Assembly (NCBI GenBank): GCA_964393835.1
Contig: CAYMUN010000013.1
Span: 1 to 20,364, forward strand
Direction: 5' to 3'
Source: CAYMUN01 sp964393835
GTDB taxonomy: Bacteria > Patescibacteriota > Saccharimonadia > Saccharimonadales > UBA4665
DNA length: 20,364 nt
Shown piece by piece: positions 1-6,178 of this stretch (its first letter is position 1; every line of letters starts with the position of its first letter). Made by a program: the position numbers and the translations under genes. Below the pieces are notes generated by a model. The model saw only the letters and a list, made by a program, of their open reading frames with translations. It had not been told where the DNA came from and did not search any database.

Positions 1-1
1 C

Positions 2-217
2 CTAGCGCAGTCCGAGTTTGATTTTCTTGAGCTTAATCGCCTTGCGCTCCTGGCGAATAATCGCTTTGCGGCGGCGCTCGGTCTTGCTAATCGGCTTTTG
101 GAAAAACTGGTTTTGCTTGACGATAGCAATCGCGCCCGATTGCTGCACTTTGCGGTTAAAGCGGCGCAGCAGGTTTTCGGTCGACTCTTTACTATCTTTG
201 CGGGTTACTTGTATCAT
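2..217 (-). CDS. rpsU: 30S ribosomal protein bS21
   Basis: A 71-aa basic protein ending in TAG at 4-2. The core ESTENLLRRFNRKVQQSG, followed by an FFQKPISKTERRR stretch, matches the bS21 pattern (E.fe.aLrrFkr...aGi..e.r.r.fyeKP...rkrk). bS21 sits near the anti-Shine-Dalgarno end of 16S rRNA and assists initiation. An upstream ATG at 301 would give 99 aa, but it overlaps the preceding gene and adds a non-bS21 extension. The ATG at 217 starts exactly where family similarity begins and lies 9 nt after a -10 box (TACAAT), so I chose it. There is no convincing Shine-Dalgarno. The C-terminal tail is strongly basic, and the protein is slightly longer than many bS21. The family call is firm; the start is likely. 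Confidence 0.92.
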   Translation of the reverse strand: MIQVTRKDSKESTENLLRRFNRKVQQSGAIAIVKQNQFFQKPISKTERRRKAIIRQERKAIKLKKIKLGLR

Positions 218-226
218 CAGTTGCCT

Positions 227-255
227 ATTGTACTCGACAGAGGTCGTCTTTGCAA
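227..255 (-). promoter_or_regulatory. rpsU promoter (near-leaderless)
   Basis: On the minus strand the -35 TTGCAA (255-250), a 17-nt spacer and the -10 TACAAT (232-227) form a good sigma70-type promoter. Only 9 nt (AGGCAACTG) separate the -10 from the rpsU ATG at 217, so the transcript should start at or within a few bases of the start codon. Confidence 0.6.
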
Positions 256-290
256 GCCCCGCGGCGGCAAGTCTAATTTGGCGGGGCTTG
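253..290 (-). repeat. 10-bp inverted repeat around the stop of the 265-aa gene
   Basis: CAAGCCCCGC (253-262) and GCGGGGCTTG (281-290) are perfect inverted repeats with an 18-nt loop. The stop codon of the upstream gene (275-273) lies in the loop. No T-tract follows on either strand, so this is not a standard intrinsic terminator. The left arm overlaps the -35 of rpsU. It could be an mRNA 3'-end hairpin or a regulatory dyad for rpsU; the function is not known. Confidence 0.5.
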
Positions 291-1070
291 ATGCTTGCCA
301 AACAGCCCCATAATACGACGCCCCAGCCAGCCTTTTCGGGCCTGACGCCGGTCTAGTCGCTGGTGCTGCAGGCTCAGGTGTTCTTGGCGGGCCGCGGCTT
401 CGTCCTGGTCTTTAGCGGCCAGCTCACTCGCCTGCTGCTCGGCCAGGTCTTTGGCAACTTCTAAGCAGTTATCCATGGTTATCTCAAAATCAAACTCTCC
501 CGGTGCCGGCAGAAAACCAACCAGTTTTTTGAATGTTTTCCATTGCTCACTGGTTGGTGCCCGCAAGGCGCGGCGGGCAGTATCTTCGCTTAACACCGAC
601 CAAGTCAATCCGGTCTTTCCTGCCCGGGGAGTGCCCGGAAAGCCAGATGCATAGAGGCTTTCCTGGAAATAGACGGGCTCACCAGCATAGCTGCCGGTGC
701 GGGTAACCAGCTGTGTGTGGCCGTTATCCACCAGGTCTACCCGGGCAATGGTTGCCCCACTCAAGGAGTAAATACCGCCCATTACCGCTAGTGTCTCGAG
801 CGGCGGTTCGCCGGCTATGGTGTGCCAGTCGCCAGCTACATCGCTCTTAGAGCGTGGATCGCGTAGCCATAGCGTAGCGGCAGTCACTTCACCATCCTGG
901 CTACGGCGCATTAAGTGCAAATTAACGTCTAGCACCCGGCCCATGCCCGGGAACTGGTCTTCAATGTTATGCCGTAGATCGGCTTTAGAAACTTCCGGGT
1001 TATCTGGCAACGGATAACTATCGGCGAATTCGTAGGTTTGGTTTTGGTGGTTTATTGATTCGTGGGCCAT
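273..1070 (-). CDS. Hypothetical protein, 265 aa
   Basis: I do not recognise this family. It is soluble-looking, with no signal peptide or membrane helix. The middle (about residues 35-165) is mixed alpha/beta with a Gly/Thr-rich stretch (VMGGIYSLSGATIARVDLVD), and an acidic part follows around residues 190-205. The C-terminal about 65 residues are Ala/Glu/Gln/Arg-rich and probably helical or coiled coil, ending in a basic segment (RRIMGLFGKHQ). The start ATG at 1070 is chosen because an extended -10 (TGCTATTAT) ends 7 nt upstream and no Shine-Dalgarno is seen, which suggests a leaderless mRNA. It lies upstream of rpsU on the same strand with about 55 bp between, but rpsU has its own promoter. 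A real coding region is likely from length and regular composition. Confidence 0.8.
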   Translation of the reverse strand: MAHESINHQNQTYEFADSYPLPDNPEVSKADLRHNIEDQFPGMGRVLDVNLHLMRRSQDGEVTAATLWLRDPRSKSDVAGDWHTIAGEPPLETLAVMGGIYSLSGATIARVDLVDNGHTQLVTRTGSYAGEPVYFQESLYASGFPGTPRAGKTGLTWSVLSEDTARRALRAPTSEQWKTFKKLVGFLPAPGEFDFEITMDNCLEVAKDLAEQQASELAAKDQDEAAARQEHLSLQHQRLDRRQARKGWLGRRIMGLFGKHQAPPN

Positions 1071-1077
1071 AGTAGTG

Positions 1078-1106
1078 ATAATAGCATAAAATTAGCTAAA
1101 TAGCAA
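1078..1106 (-). promoter_or_regulatory. Promoter of the 265-aa gene, leaderless type
   Basis: Minus strand: -35 TTGCTA (1106-1101), 17-nt spacer, -10 TATTAT (1083-1078) preceded by TG-N (extended -10). Seven nt (CACTACT) separate the -10 from the ATG at 1070, so transcription is expected to begin at the start codon itself. Confidence 0.6.
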
Positions 1107-1126
1107 GGTCAGGAGTCTCGTGATCT

Positions 1127-1417
1127 CTAACTGGCGATGCGTTTTTGCTGGTTGGCTCGTTGTGATTTTAGTACGATGCTTTGGAGCTCGCGAAAGATCG
1201 GGAATTGCTTGTTGGTAGAGTAGACTTTGGTGTTGCCCTGACGCTCACTGACTAAAAAGCCGACCTTTTCGAGACGCTTGAGCTCGCGCTGGATGTTGCC
1301 AGCGTCCTCTTTGATTAACTTCGCTAGGCCCCGGACATGGGTCTTAAAATCAGGATATTTGGCATAGATCACGATGATCTTGCGGCGCACCCGGGATGTG
1401 ATAAATACGTCTAACAT
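1127..1417 (-). CDS. Winged-helix (ArsR-like) DNA-binding regulator
   Basis: A 96-aa protein made almost entirely of a winged helix-turn-helix. An N-terminal helix (MLDVFITSRVRRKIIVIYAK) is followed by the HTH (about 28-58, with VRGLAKLIKEDAGNIQRELKRLEKVG) and a beta wing (FLVSERQGNTKVYSTN), then a short basic tail. The pattern resembles ArsR/MarR-like small regulators and the wHTH found ahead of MNT-type nucleotidyltransferases; no nucleotidyltransferase domain is present here. The start ATG at 1417 has an AGAGG Shine-Dalgarno at proper spacing and a good promoter (TTGCCA-17-TATACT). It is divergent from priA, and the shared intergenic region carries dyads that could be its operator. The target is unknown. 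Confidence 0.82.
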   Translation of the reverse strand: MLDVFITSRVRRKIIVIYAKYPDFKTHVRGLAKLIKEDAGNIQRELKRLEKVGFLVSERQGNTKVYSTNKQFPIFRELQSIVLKSQRANQQKRIAS

Positions 1418-1441
1418 GTCTTTGCCTCTTCAACCCTCTTA

Positions 1442-1456
1442 TTGTTATCCGAACAA
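1442..1456. promoter_or_regulatory. Small dyad in the leader of the wHTH gene
   Basis: TTGTT-ATCCG-AACAA is a 5-bp-arm inverted repeat just downstream of the predicted transcription start of the winged-helix gene. Position and symmetry fit an autoregulatory operator, but the arms are short and this is only suggestive. Confidence 0.3.
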
Positions 1457-1467
1457 CGTTAATTCGT

Positions 1468-1496
1468 AGTATAGTCCGCCGATTTTAGTTTGGCAA
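1468..1496 (-). promoter_or_regulatory. Promoter of the winged-helix gene
   Basis: Minus strand: -35 TTGCCA (1496-1491), exactly 17 nt, -10 TATACT (1473-1468). The predicted start is near 1461, giving a leader of about 44 nt with an AGAGG ribosome-binding site. The -10 context GGACTATACTA is the same as in the promoter of the giant gene at 19492-19520. Confidence 0.65.
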
Positions 1497-1564
1497 TACT
1501 GAAATTCAAGTCTCAGGTTTTTTATGAACGATTAAAGAGATCGGGCGTTGCAGACCAAGGAGGG

Positions 1565-1641
1565 TACATGCTAAACGTATATACAAATAACAATTGATAA
1601 CAGATGTAAGGAAAACAATTTGTATATACGTTTAGCATGTA
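1565..1641. repeat. Perfect 24-bp inverted repeat (long hairpin/cruciform)
   Basis: The arms 1565-1588 and 1618-1641 are perfectly complementary (24 bp, AT-rich, reading TACATGCTAAACGTATATAC and onward) around a 29-nt loop. It lies between the divergent winged-helix gene and priA. There is no T-tract on either side, so it is not an ordinary terminator. AAGGAGG (1557-1563) stands 4 nt before an ATG at 1568 inside the left arm, which opens a 9-codon frame (MLNVYTNNN, stop TGA at 1595-1597). Possible roles are an operator, a leader-peptide/hairpin switch ahead of priA, or a small mobile-element remnant. Confidence 0.85.
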
Positions 1642-1686
1642 GGGCTGAAGAGGTGCGGCTAGAGCTCACATAAAAGAAAGGTAGCT

Positions 1687-1692
1687 TATACT
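1687..1692 (+). promoter_or_regulatory. -10 box of priA, leaderless type
   Basis: TATACT ends 7 nt before the priA ATG at 1700, placing the expected transcription start at the start codon. No convincing -35 lies 16-18 nt upstream, and the only purine-rich SD-like motif (AGAAAGG, 1676-1682) is too far from the ATG. A regulator might therefore be needed, or the promoter is weak. Confidence 0.4.
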
Positions 1693-1699
1693 GGTAGTC

Positions 1700-3634
1700 A
1701 TGAATTATTACTTTGTTTGGGTGCGCAGCAGCCGATATCACGGTAAAGAAGCCTTGACATACGCTTCAGCCAAGCGGCTAGTAACGGGCAGTATCGTACT
1801 GGTCGAGCTCCAAAAAGAACTAGTCATGGGCGTCGTGAGCGGCCCGACTACTAAGCCGCGCTTCCAGACCAAGCCAATTGCTCGAGCCTTTGACCTGCCA
1901 CCGCTACCACCTCACCTATTAAAAGTAGCTGTCTGGCTACCCTCTTACTATCCGGCACCGGTCGGCATTATCACCCAGCAGTTATTGCCGGTACATTTTT
2001 CGGAGAAACAACTGGACGCTATCATGCCGAAATCTTTTCCTAAGCCGGATACCACTCAGCTGCCTTCCCTAACCAAAGAGCAAGCCAGCGCCCTAGCGGC
2101 CATGGCCGAGCGAGACACCTACCTGCTCCACGGCACGACCGGTAGTGGCAAAACTCGGCTCTATATAGAATTGGCGTTACGGGCTGTCGCCGATGGAAAA
2201 TCGGCGATTATCTTGACGCCGGAAATCAGCCTCACCACCCAACTGGCCAGCGCCTTTCGGAAAATCTTTGGCAGCCGGGTGATCGTGGTACACTCGCAGC
2301 AAACGCCAGCCGAACGGCAGCGAGCCTGGCTAGACGCACTACGAGCTACCGAGCCAGTGATTGTTATCGGGCCACGTTCGGCCTTGTTTAGCCCAGTGCA
2401 AAAACTGGGTCTCATTGTTTTGGACGAAGCCCACGAGAGCGCCTACAAGCAAGAACAAGCGCCGCAATACCAGACCGGCCGCGTGGCCGCATACCTCGCC
2501 CTAACAGCCCGCGCATCGCTCATACTTGGCTCGGCAACGCCGCTAATCAGCGATTATTACTTAGCTGAACAAAAAAATAAACCGATCATTAATTTAACTC
2601 GTTTGGCACAGGAGCATGACCATCCGGATAGCAAAATAACAGTGGTCGATCGCAAAGATCATAGTTTGTTCAGTCGATCGCCGTTTTTGAGTCTAGAGCT
2701 TATTAAAGCCGTCGAACAGGCTCTCAAACGCGGCGAGCAAAGCCTCTTGTATCTCAACCGGCGAGGCACGGCGCGGCTGGTGCTCTGCGAAAATTGCGGC
2801 TGGCAAGCTACTTGCCCGCACTGCGACGTGCCGTTGACCTACCACGGCGACCACCATGAGTTGCGCTGCCATAGCTGCAGCTACCACAGCCCGACACCGA
2901 CCAGCTGCCCAGCATGCGACCATACTAACGTCATATTTAAAACCGCCGGCACTAAGGCTGTCGTCGACGAAGTCCAGCGTTTATTTCCCAATGCCCGGAT
3001 AGCCCGGTTTGATACTGACAATGCCAAGGCCGATCGTTTCGAGCAGCATTACGAAGCCGTCAAACGCGGCGATATCGACATTTTGGTCGGTACCCAGTTG
3101 CTGGCTAAGGGTCTTGATCTGCCCCGTCTCAGTACGCTCGGCGTGCTGCTGGCCGATACTAGCCTGTATATGCCGGACTTCTCAGCCGAAGAGCGTACAT
3201 TCCAGCTAATCAGCCAGGTATTAGGCCGTATCGGCCGCGGCCACATCGCCGGCCAGGCTATCATCCAGACCTATCATCCCGAGCATCCGATTCTGCAAGC
3301 GGCAATGGCCGGTGATTACCAGGTTTTTTACGAAAAAGAGTTAGCCTCTAGGGAGCAATTCTTATTTCCGCCCTTTTGCTACCTGCTAAAACTCACTGCT
3401 CGCCGAGCTAGCGTTACATCCGCCGAATCAGCAGCCCTCAAACTCAAGGATGCGATCGAGGGTCACTACAAAGTCCGCGTCGAGGGCCCGGCTCCGTCTT
3501 TTTATGAACGTTTTCAAAACAAATACCAGTGGCAGCTGATCATCAAAGCCCGCGACCGGGCCGAACTCCTAAAAATCATCGATAATTTACCCGCCAACTG
3601 GTCATACGATATCGATCCGACTGATCTGCTATAA
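1700..3634 (+). CDS. priA: Primosomal replication-restart helicase PriA
   Basis: A 644-aa superfamily-2 DNA helicase that restarts stalled replication forks by binding fork DNA and loading the primosome. Visible motifs: Walker A GTTGSGKT (145-152), TPEISL (173-178), GPRSALF (224-230), DEAH (242-245), GSATP (277-281), LNRRG (352-356). The eight zinc cysteines come as four CxxC pairs: CENC 363-366, CPHC 372-375, CHSC 390-393, CPAC 403-406. The C-terminal helicase lobe contains GTQLLAKGLDLPRL and QVLGRIGRG. It is about 90 residues shorter than E. coli-type PriA, and the N-terminal DNA-binding part (about residues 1-100) is reduced. The motif after DEAH that usually reads RYxxRD is QYQTGR here. 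First gene of priA-def-fmt; the priA stop overlaps the -10 of def. Confidence 0.96.
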   Translation: MNYYFVWVRSSRYHGKEALTYASAKRLVTGSIVLVELQKELVMGVVSGPTTKPRFQTKPIARAFDLPPLPPHLLKVAVWLPSYYPAPVGIITQQLLPVHFSEKQLDAIMPKSFPKPDTTQLPSLTKEQASALAAMAERDTYLLHGTTGSGKTRLYIELALRAVADGKSAIILTPEISLTTQLASAFRKIFGSRVIVVHSQQTPAERQRAWLDALRATEPVIVIGPRSALFSPVQKLGLIVLDEAHESAYKQEQAPQYQTGRVAAYLALTARASLILGSATPLISDYYLAEQKNKPIINLTRLAQEHDHPDSKITVVDRKDHSLFSRSPFLSLELIKAVEQALKRGEQSLLYLNRRGTARLVLCENCGWQATCPHCDVPLTYHGDHHELRCHSCSYHSPTPTSCPACDHTNVIFKTAGTKAVVDEVQRLFPNARIARFDTDNAKADRFEQHYEAVKRGDIDILVGTQLLAKGLDLPRLSTLGVLLADTSLYMPDFSAEERTFQLISQVLGRIGRGHIAGQAIIQTYHPEHPILQAAMAGDYQVFYEKELASREQFLFPPFCYLLKLTARRASVTSAESAALKLKDAIEGHYKVRVEGPAPSFYERFQNKYQWQLIIKARDRAELLKIIDNLPANWSYDIDPTDLL

Positions 3635-3635
3635 T
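3627..3635 (+). promoter_or_regulatory. Extended -10 promoter of def, leaderless type
   Basis: TG-C-TATAAT: TG at 3627-3628 and a perfect -10 hexamer at 3630-3635 that includes the TAA stop of priA. Eight nt follow before the def ATG at 3644. This would give a leaderless def-fmt transcript independent of priA. No good -35 is seen, which is usual for extended -10 promoters. Confidence 0.5.
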
Positions 3636-3643
3636 TTGCTGCA

Positions 3644-4213
3644 ATGACCAAAGACAGCATTATTGCCCTGCCCAACCCCCATTTGCGGCAAAAATCACGG
3701 CGCGTGGGTGTAATTACCGATGAAATCAAACAAGTAGTTGCCGATATGAAAGCGGCGACCATTGATTGGGATCAGAGCCGCGAGCACGAAGTTGGCGTAG
3801 CGCTAGCGGCTGTGCAGATCGACCGACTCTACAAAATTGTAGTAGTGCGCAATGACTATAATAATAAGGACGACCACGAGTTCACGGTCTTTATTAATCC
3901 GGAGATTACCAAGGCTGAGGGTGAGTTGATCGATGATTATGAGGGCTGCCTGAGCGTGCCAAACGTTTACGGCAAGGTGCCCCGCCATAGCAAGGTCAAA
4001 GTTAAAGCCCTAGATCTTGGCGGCAAGCAATTCCGGGTAACCGCCGAGGGATTTTTGGCCCGAATATTCCAGCATGAGATCGACCATACGAACGGTATCG
4101 TATTTATTGATCATATCCGCAACAATCCCCAGGCATTTTTTCAGCTCGATGCCGACGGTAAACTAAAACCCCTAGACTATTCAAATGTCGAAAAAAATCC
4201 TATTCTTTGGTAA
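3644..4213 (+). CDS. def: Peptide deformylase
   Basis: A 189-aa metalloenzyme that removes the formyl group from the N-terminal methionine of new proteins. The three family motifs are present: motif I GVALAAVQ (51-58), motif II EGCLS (100-104, metal-binding Cys) and motif III QHEIDH (143-148, two metal His and the catalytic Glu). Motif I has Ala where the consensus GxGLAAxQ has the second Gly, a small deviation. The start ATG at 3644 is 9 nt after the priA stop and has no Shine-Dalgarno, but an extended -10 lies just before it. fmt begins 29 nt before its end, so the two are likely co-translated. Fmt and Def act at the two ends of the formyl-Met cycle. Confidence 0.96.
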   Translation: MTKDSIIALPNPHLRQKSRRVGVITDEIKQVVADMKAATIDWDQSREHEVGVALAAVQIDRLYKIVVVRNDYNNKDDHEFTVFINPEITKAEGELIDDYEGCLSVPNVYGKVPRHSKVKVKALDLGGKQFRVTAEGFLARIFQHEIDHTNGIVFIDHIRNNPQAFFQLDADGKLKPLDYSNVEKNPILW

Positions 4214-5111
4214 CGAACGCCTGGCTACCGGCATAACCACCGCTGCGCCCGTGTTGCAGGATCTTATCGCTCATGGTTACGAAATCGGCGCCGTGGTAGT
4301 CGCTCAAAACGAGCTGGGCAAATCACGCTCTAGCCGCCAACTCGAGGTAGGACTCGTCGCCGAGCAACATGGCATACCGCTGCTATCCCCGGTAAGCCTG
4401 GCTGATCCCGGTGTCCAGCAACAGCTAACCTCCTCGGGCGCCCAGGCGGCAGTTCTAGTCGCCTACGGTAAGCTCGTGCCGCCGACGCTCCTAACGTTGT
4501 TTCCCCGGGGAATTATTAATATTCACCCGTCTTTGCTGCCACTGCACCGCGGTTCGACGCCGATCGAAAGCGTTATCCTAGAGGGCGCTACCGAAACCGG
4601 CGTTTCGCTGATGCAATTGGCCGAAAAAATGGATGCCGGGCCAATCTATGCCCAAGAAAGGGTGGCCCTCAGTGGCACCGAGACAAAGCAAGGCCTGTCT
4701 GACCAGCTTTTATCACTTGGTACCGAGCTACTCCGTCAAAATCTGCCGGGTATCTTAGACGGGTCGACTACTCCCCAGCCCCAAAATGATGCCGATGCCA
4801 CCTATGACGAGCATATCGATAAGCCGCACGGCGTAATCGACTGGGCCAAGCCTGCGATTCGCTTAGAACGTGAAGTCCGGGCCTATGCCGGCTGGCCCCG
4901 CAGCCGAGCCACCCTAGGCTATACCGAAGTAATCATTACTGCCGCCCATACTCAAGACGGTTCCGGCCCGGTTGGCAGTCTTTGGCTCAATGGCAGCCGG
5001 CAAATTGGTATGTATACCGGTGACGGTATCCTGGTTATTGATTCGTTAGTCCCGGCCGGTAAAAAAGAAATGTCAGCCCAAGCGTTTCTAGCTGGCTACA
5101 CACCCGGCTAA
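4185..5111 (+). CDS. fmt: Methionyl-tRNA formyltransferase
   Basis: A 308-aa enzyme that transfers a formyl group from 10-formyl-THF to Met-tRNA(fMet). The N-terminal Rossmann-like domain starts with ILFFGNERLA. The catalytic triad is visible as Asn112 and His114 in INIHPSLLPLHRG and Asp150 in EKMDAGPI; YGKLVP (94-99) is also typical. The C-terminal OB-like tRNA-binding domain follows about residue 205 (GVIDW...AYAGWPRSRATL). The usual SLLPRWRGAAPI is SLLPLHRGSTPI here. The ATG at 4185 lies inside the end of def with a 29-nt overlap and no clear Shine-Dalgarno, so translational coupling to def is expected. No clear terminator lies between it and the convergent gene that ends 3 nt beyond. Confidence 0.95.
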   Translation: MSKKILFFGNERLATGITTAAPVLQDLIAHGYEIGAVVVAQNELGKSRSSRQLEVGLVAEQHGIPLLSPVSLADPGVQQQLTSSGAQAAVLVAYGKLVPPTLLTLFPRGIINIHPSLLPLHRGSTPIESVILEGATETGVSLMQLAEKMDAGPIYAQERVALSGTETKQGLSDQLLSLGTELLRQNLPGILDGSTTPQPQNDADATYDEHIDKPHGVIDWAKPAIRLEREVRAYAGWPRSRATLGYTEVIITAAHTQDGSGPVGSLWLNGSRQIGMYTGDGILVIDSLVPAGKKEMSAQAFLAGYTPG

Positions 5112-5114
5112 AAC

Positions 5115-5396
5115 TCAGGCCGCACGGGCTAATTCAGGAGTCTGCTGCAACTCATCGAGCGGTCGGCTTTCACCTCCCGACCCCGAATCATCTGGCGGCA
5201 GTAAATACGCTAAGTCACCTCCTAGATTGTCATCCTCCCCCGGTGGTCTTACTGCGCTGCGGGTAACCTTGCTGCCCGTAAACCAAGCTCGCATCTCCCT
5301 GTTAAAACGTGATTCGGGGTCAGTAAGTTCGACCAGCTCCCTGTCATCTACCCCAAGTAAACCCTCATCGTCTACATATTGCTCGCTATAACGCAT
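5115..5396 (-). CDS. Small acidic hypothetical protein, 93 aa
   Basis: No known family recognised. The protein is rich in Asp, Glu, Leu, Gly and Pro (for example YVDDEGLLGVDDRELVELTD and PPDDSGSGG), probably soluble and partly disordered, with no membrane segment or Cys. The ATG at 5396 has a strong Shine-Dalgarno (AAAGGGGG, 7-nt spacing), which supports it as a real gene despite its size. It is the last gene of the minus block after the DUF5663-like gene, with a 145-bp gap and possibly its own promoter (TATCAT just upstream of the RBS). It converges with fmt. Confidence 0.65.
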   Translation of the reverse strand: MRYSEQYVDDEGLLGVDDRELVELTDPESRFNREMRAWFTGSKVTRSAVRPPGEDDNLGGDLAYLLPPDDSGSGGESRPLDELQQTPELARAA

Positions 5397-5510
5397 ATAT
5401 CAACCCCCTTTTATGATACTTCTACGCTACTCGTAATTTTTACGGGAGGCTGTGAGATTTTTGTGACACAGAAAGCTTAAATATTTCTTAAAACCCTTTA
5501 ATAGTCGACT

Positions 5511-5536
5511 AAAAAATGCTGTGCTAAAGAAGGCAC
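5511..5536 (-). terminator. Possible weak terminator after the DUF5663-like gene
   Basis: Minus strand: GTGC-CTTCTTTA-GCAC followed after AGC by a T-run (ATTTTTTAG). The stem is only 4 bp, so termination would be inefficient. The position, immediately after the TAA at 5544-5542, is right for a transcript end. Confidence 0.3.
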
Positions 5537-5541
5537 GAGTT

Positions 5542-6150
5542 TTATTGCGGCTGCGGTGATCCTGGTGGTGGTTGTTGCGGTGGGAATGGTGGCTGTGGAG
5601 ATGGAGGAACTGGTGGTGCCGGTTGGACAGGTGGATAGGCTGGCGGATCGGCATAGGGTTGCGGCTGCGGTACAGGATTAGGTGGAGGGTTAGGCGCAGG
5701 AGCAGGAGCAGGCGGAAAAGGCGTGGTTGGTTGGCTAGGTGACCCCGGAATATATGCCGGAGTTGGTACTGGAGGTTCTACCGGAGGCGCAGGAGCCGAA
5801 TAAGGCGAGGGGGCTGGGGCTTGAGCTTGGGTCTGTGCGGCTTGGCTGGCCGCTAAAATCTGTGGTGCGGTTTGGGCGACTTCGACTTTTAATTTATCAA
5901 ACTCTTGCTGGACAATATCTTTATAGTTGGGGAAGTTGGTCTCCAGCCATTTAAAGGCTCCGGCGTCGTCTTTAGCCTCAAAATATTGCTCGAATTCATC
6001 GAGTTGTTCGTTGGTCATTTGGTCTGCCAGCCGGATACCGACTCGCATTTCCAGCGTCTCGTAAACATGCTTTAAAAAGCTGTTTTTTTCGGCCTCCGGC
6101 AAGCTGCCGAGGCCGATTTCTTCGAGCAAGCTATTATCAATCTTTAGCAT
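5542..6150 (-). CDS. DUF5663-like protein with Pro-rich tail
   Basis: A 202-aa two-part protein. Residues about 5-90 form an acidic helical domain (LLEEIGLGSLPEAEKNSFL..., LADQMTNEQLDEFEQYFEAKD, WLETNFPNYKDIV) that I recall as the CPR-typical DUF5663. From about residue 95 it becomes Ala/Gln- then Pro-rich (many PxP and PPxP repeats), ending PGSPQPQ, likely disordered and extended. No signal peptide or membrane helix is seen. Function unknown. It starts 28 bp after infB, where most bacteria have rbfA, but it is not RbfA-like. An extended -10 (TGATACAAT) ends 6 nt before the ATG, so it may also be transcribed as a leaderless mRNA; an AAGGTGA 12 nt upstream is a distant alternative SD. Confidence 0.85.
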   Translation of the reverse strand: MLKIDNSLLEEIGLGSLPEAEKNSFLKHVYETLEMRVGIRLADQMTNEQLDEFEQYFEAKDDAGAFKWLETNFPNYKDIVQQEFDKLKVEVAQTAPQILAASQAAQTQAQAPAPSPYSAPAPPVEPPVPTPAYIPGSPSQPTTPFPPAPAPAPNPPPNPVPQPQPYADPPAYPPVQPAPPVPPSPQPPFPPQQPPPGSPQPQ

Positions 6151-6156
6151 AAAAGT

Positions 6157-6165
6157 ATTGTATCA
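6157..6165 (-). promoter_or_regulatory. Extended -10 before the DUF5663-like gene
   Basis: Minus strand TG-A-TACAAT (6165-6157), followed by 6 nt (ACTTTT) and the ATG at 6150. There is no good -35; it would lie in the end of infB. It fits the leaderless pattern seen at several genes in this window. Confidence 0.4.
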
Positions 6166-6178
6166 CCTTTACAGCTTT

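Noticed and set aside
1444..1451. DnaA-box-like GTTATCCG near the wHTH gene
   Set aside because: A single imperfect match, no cluster and no AT-rich unwinding element next to it.
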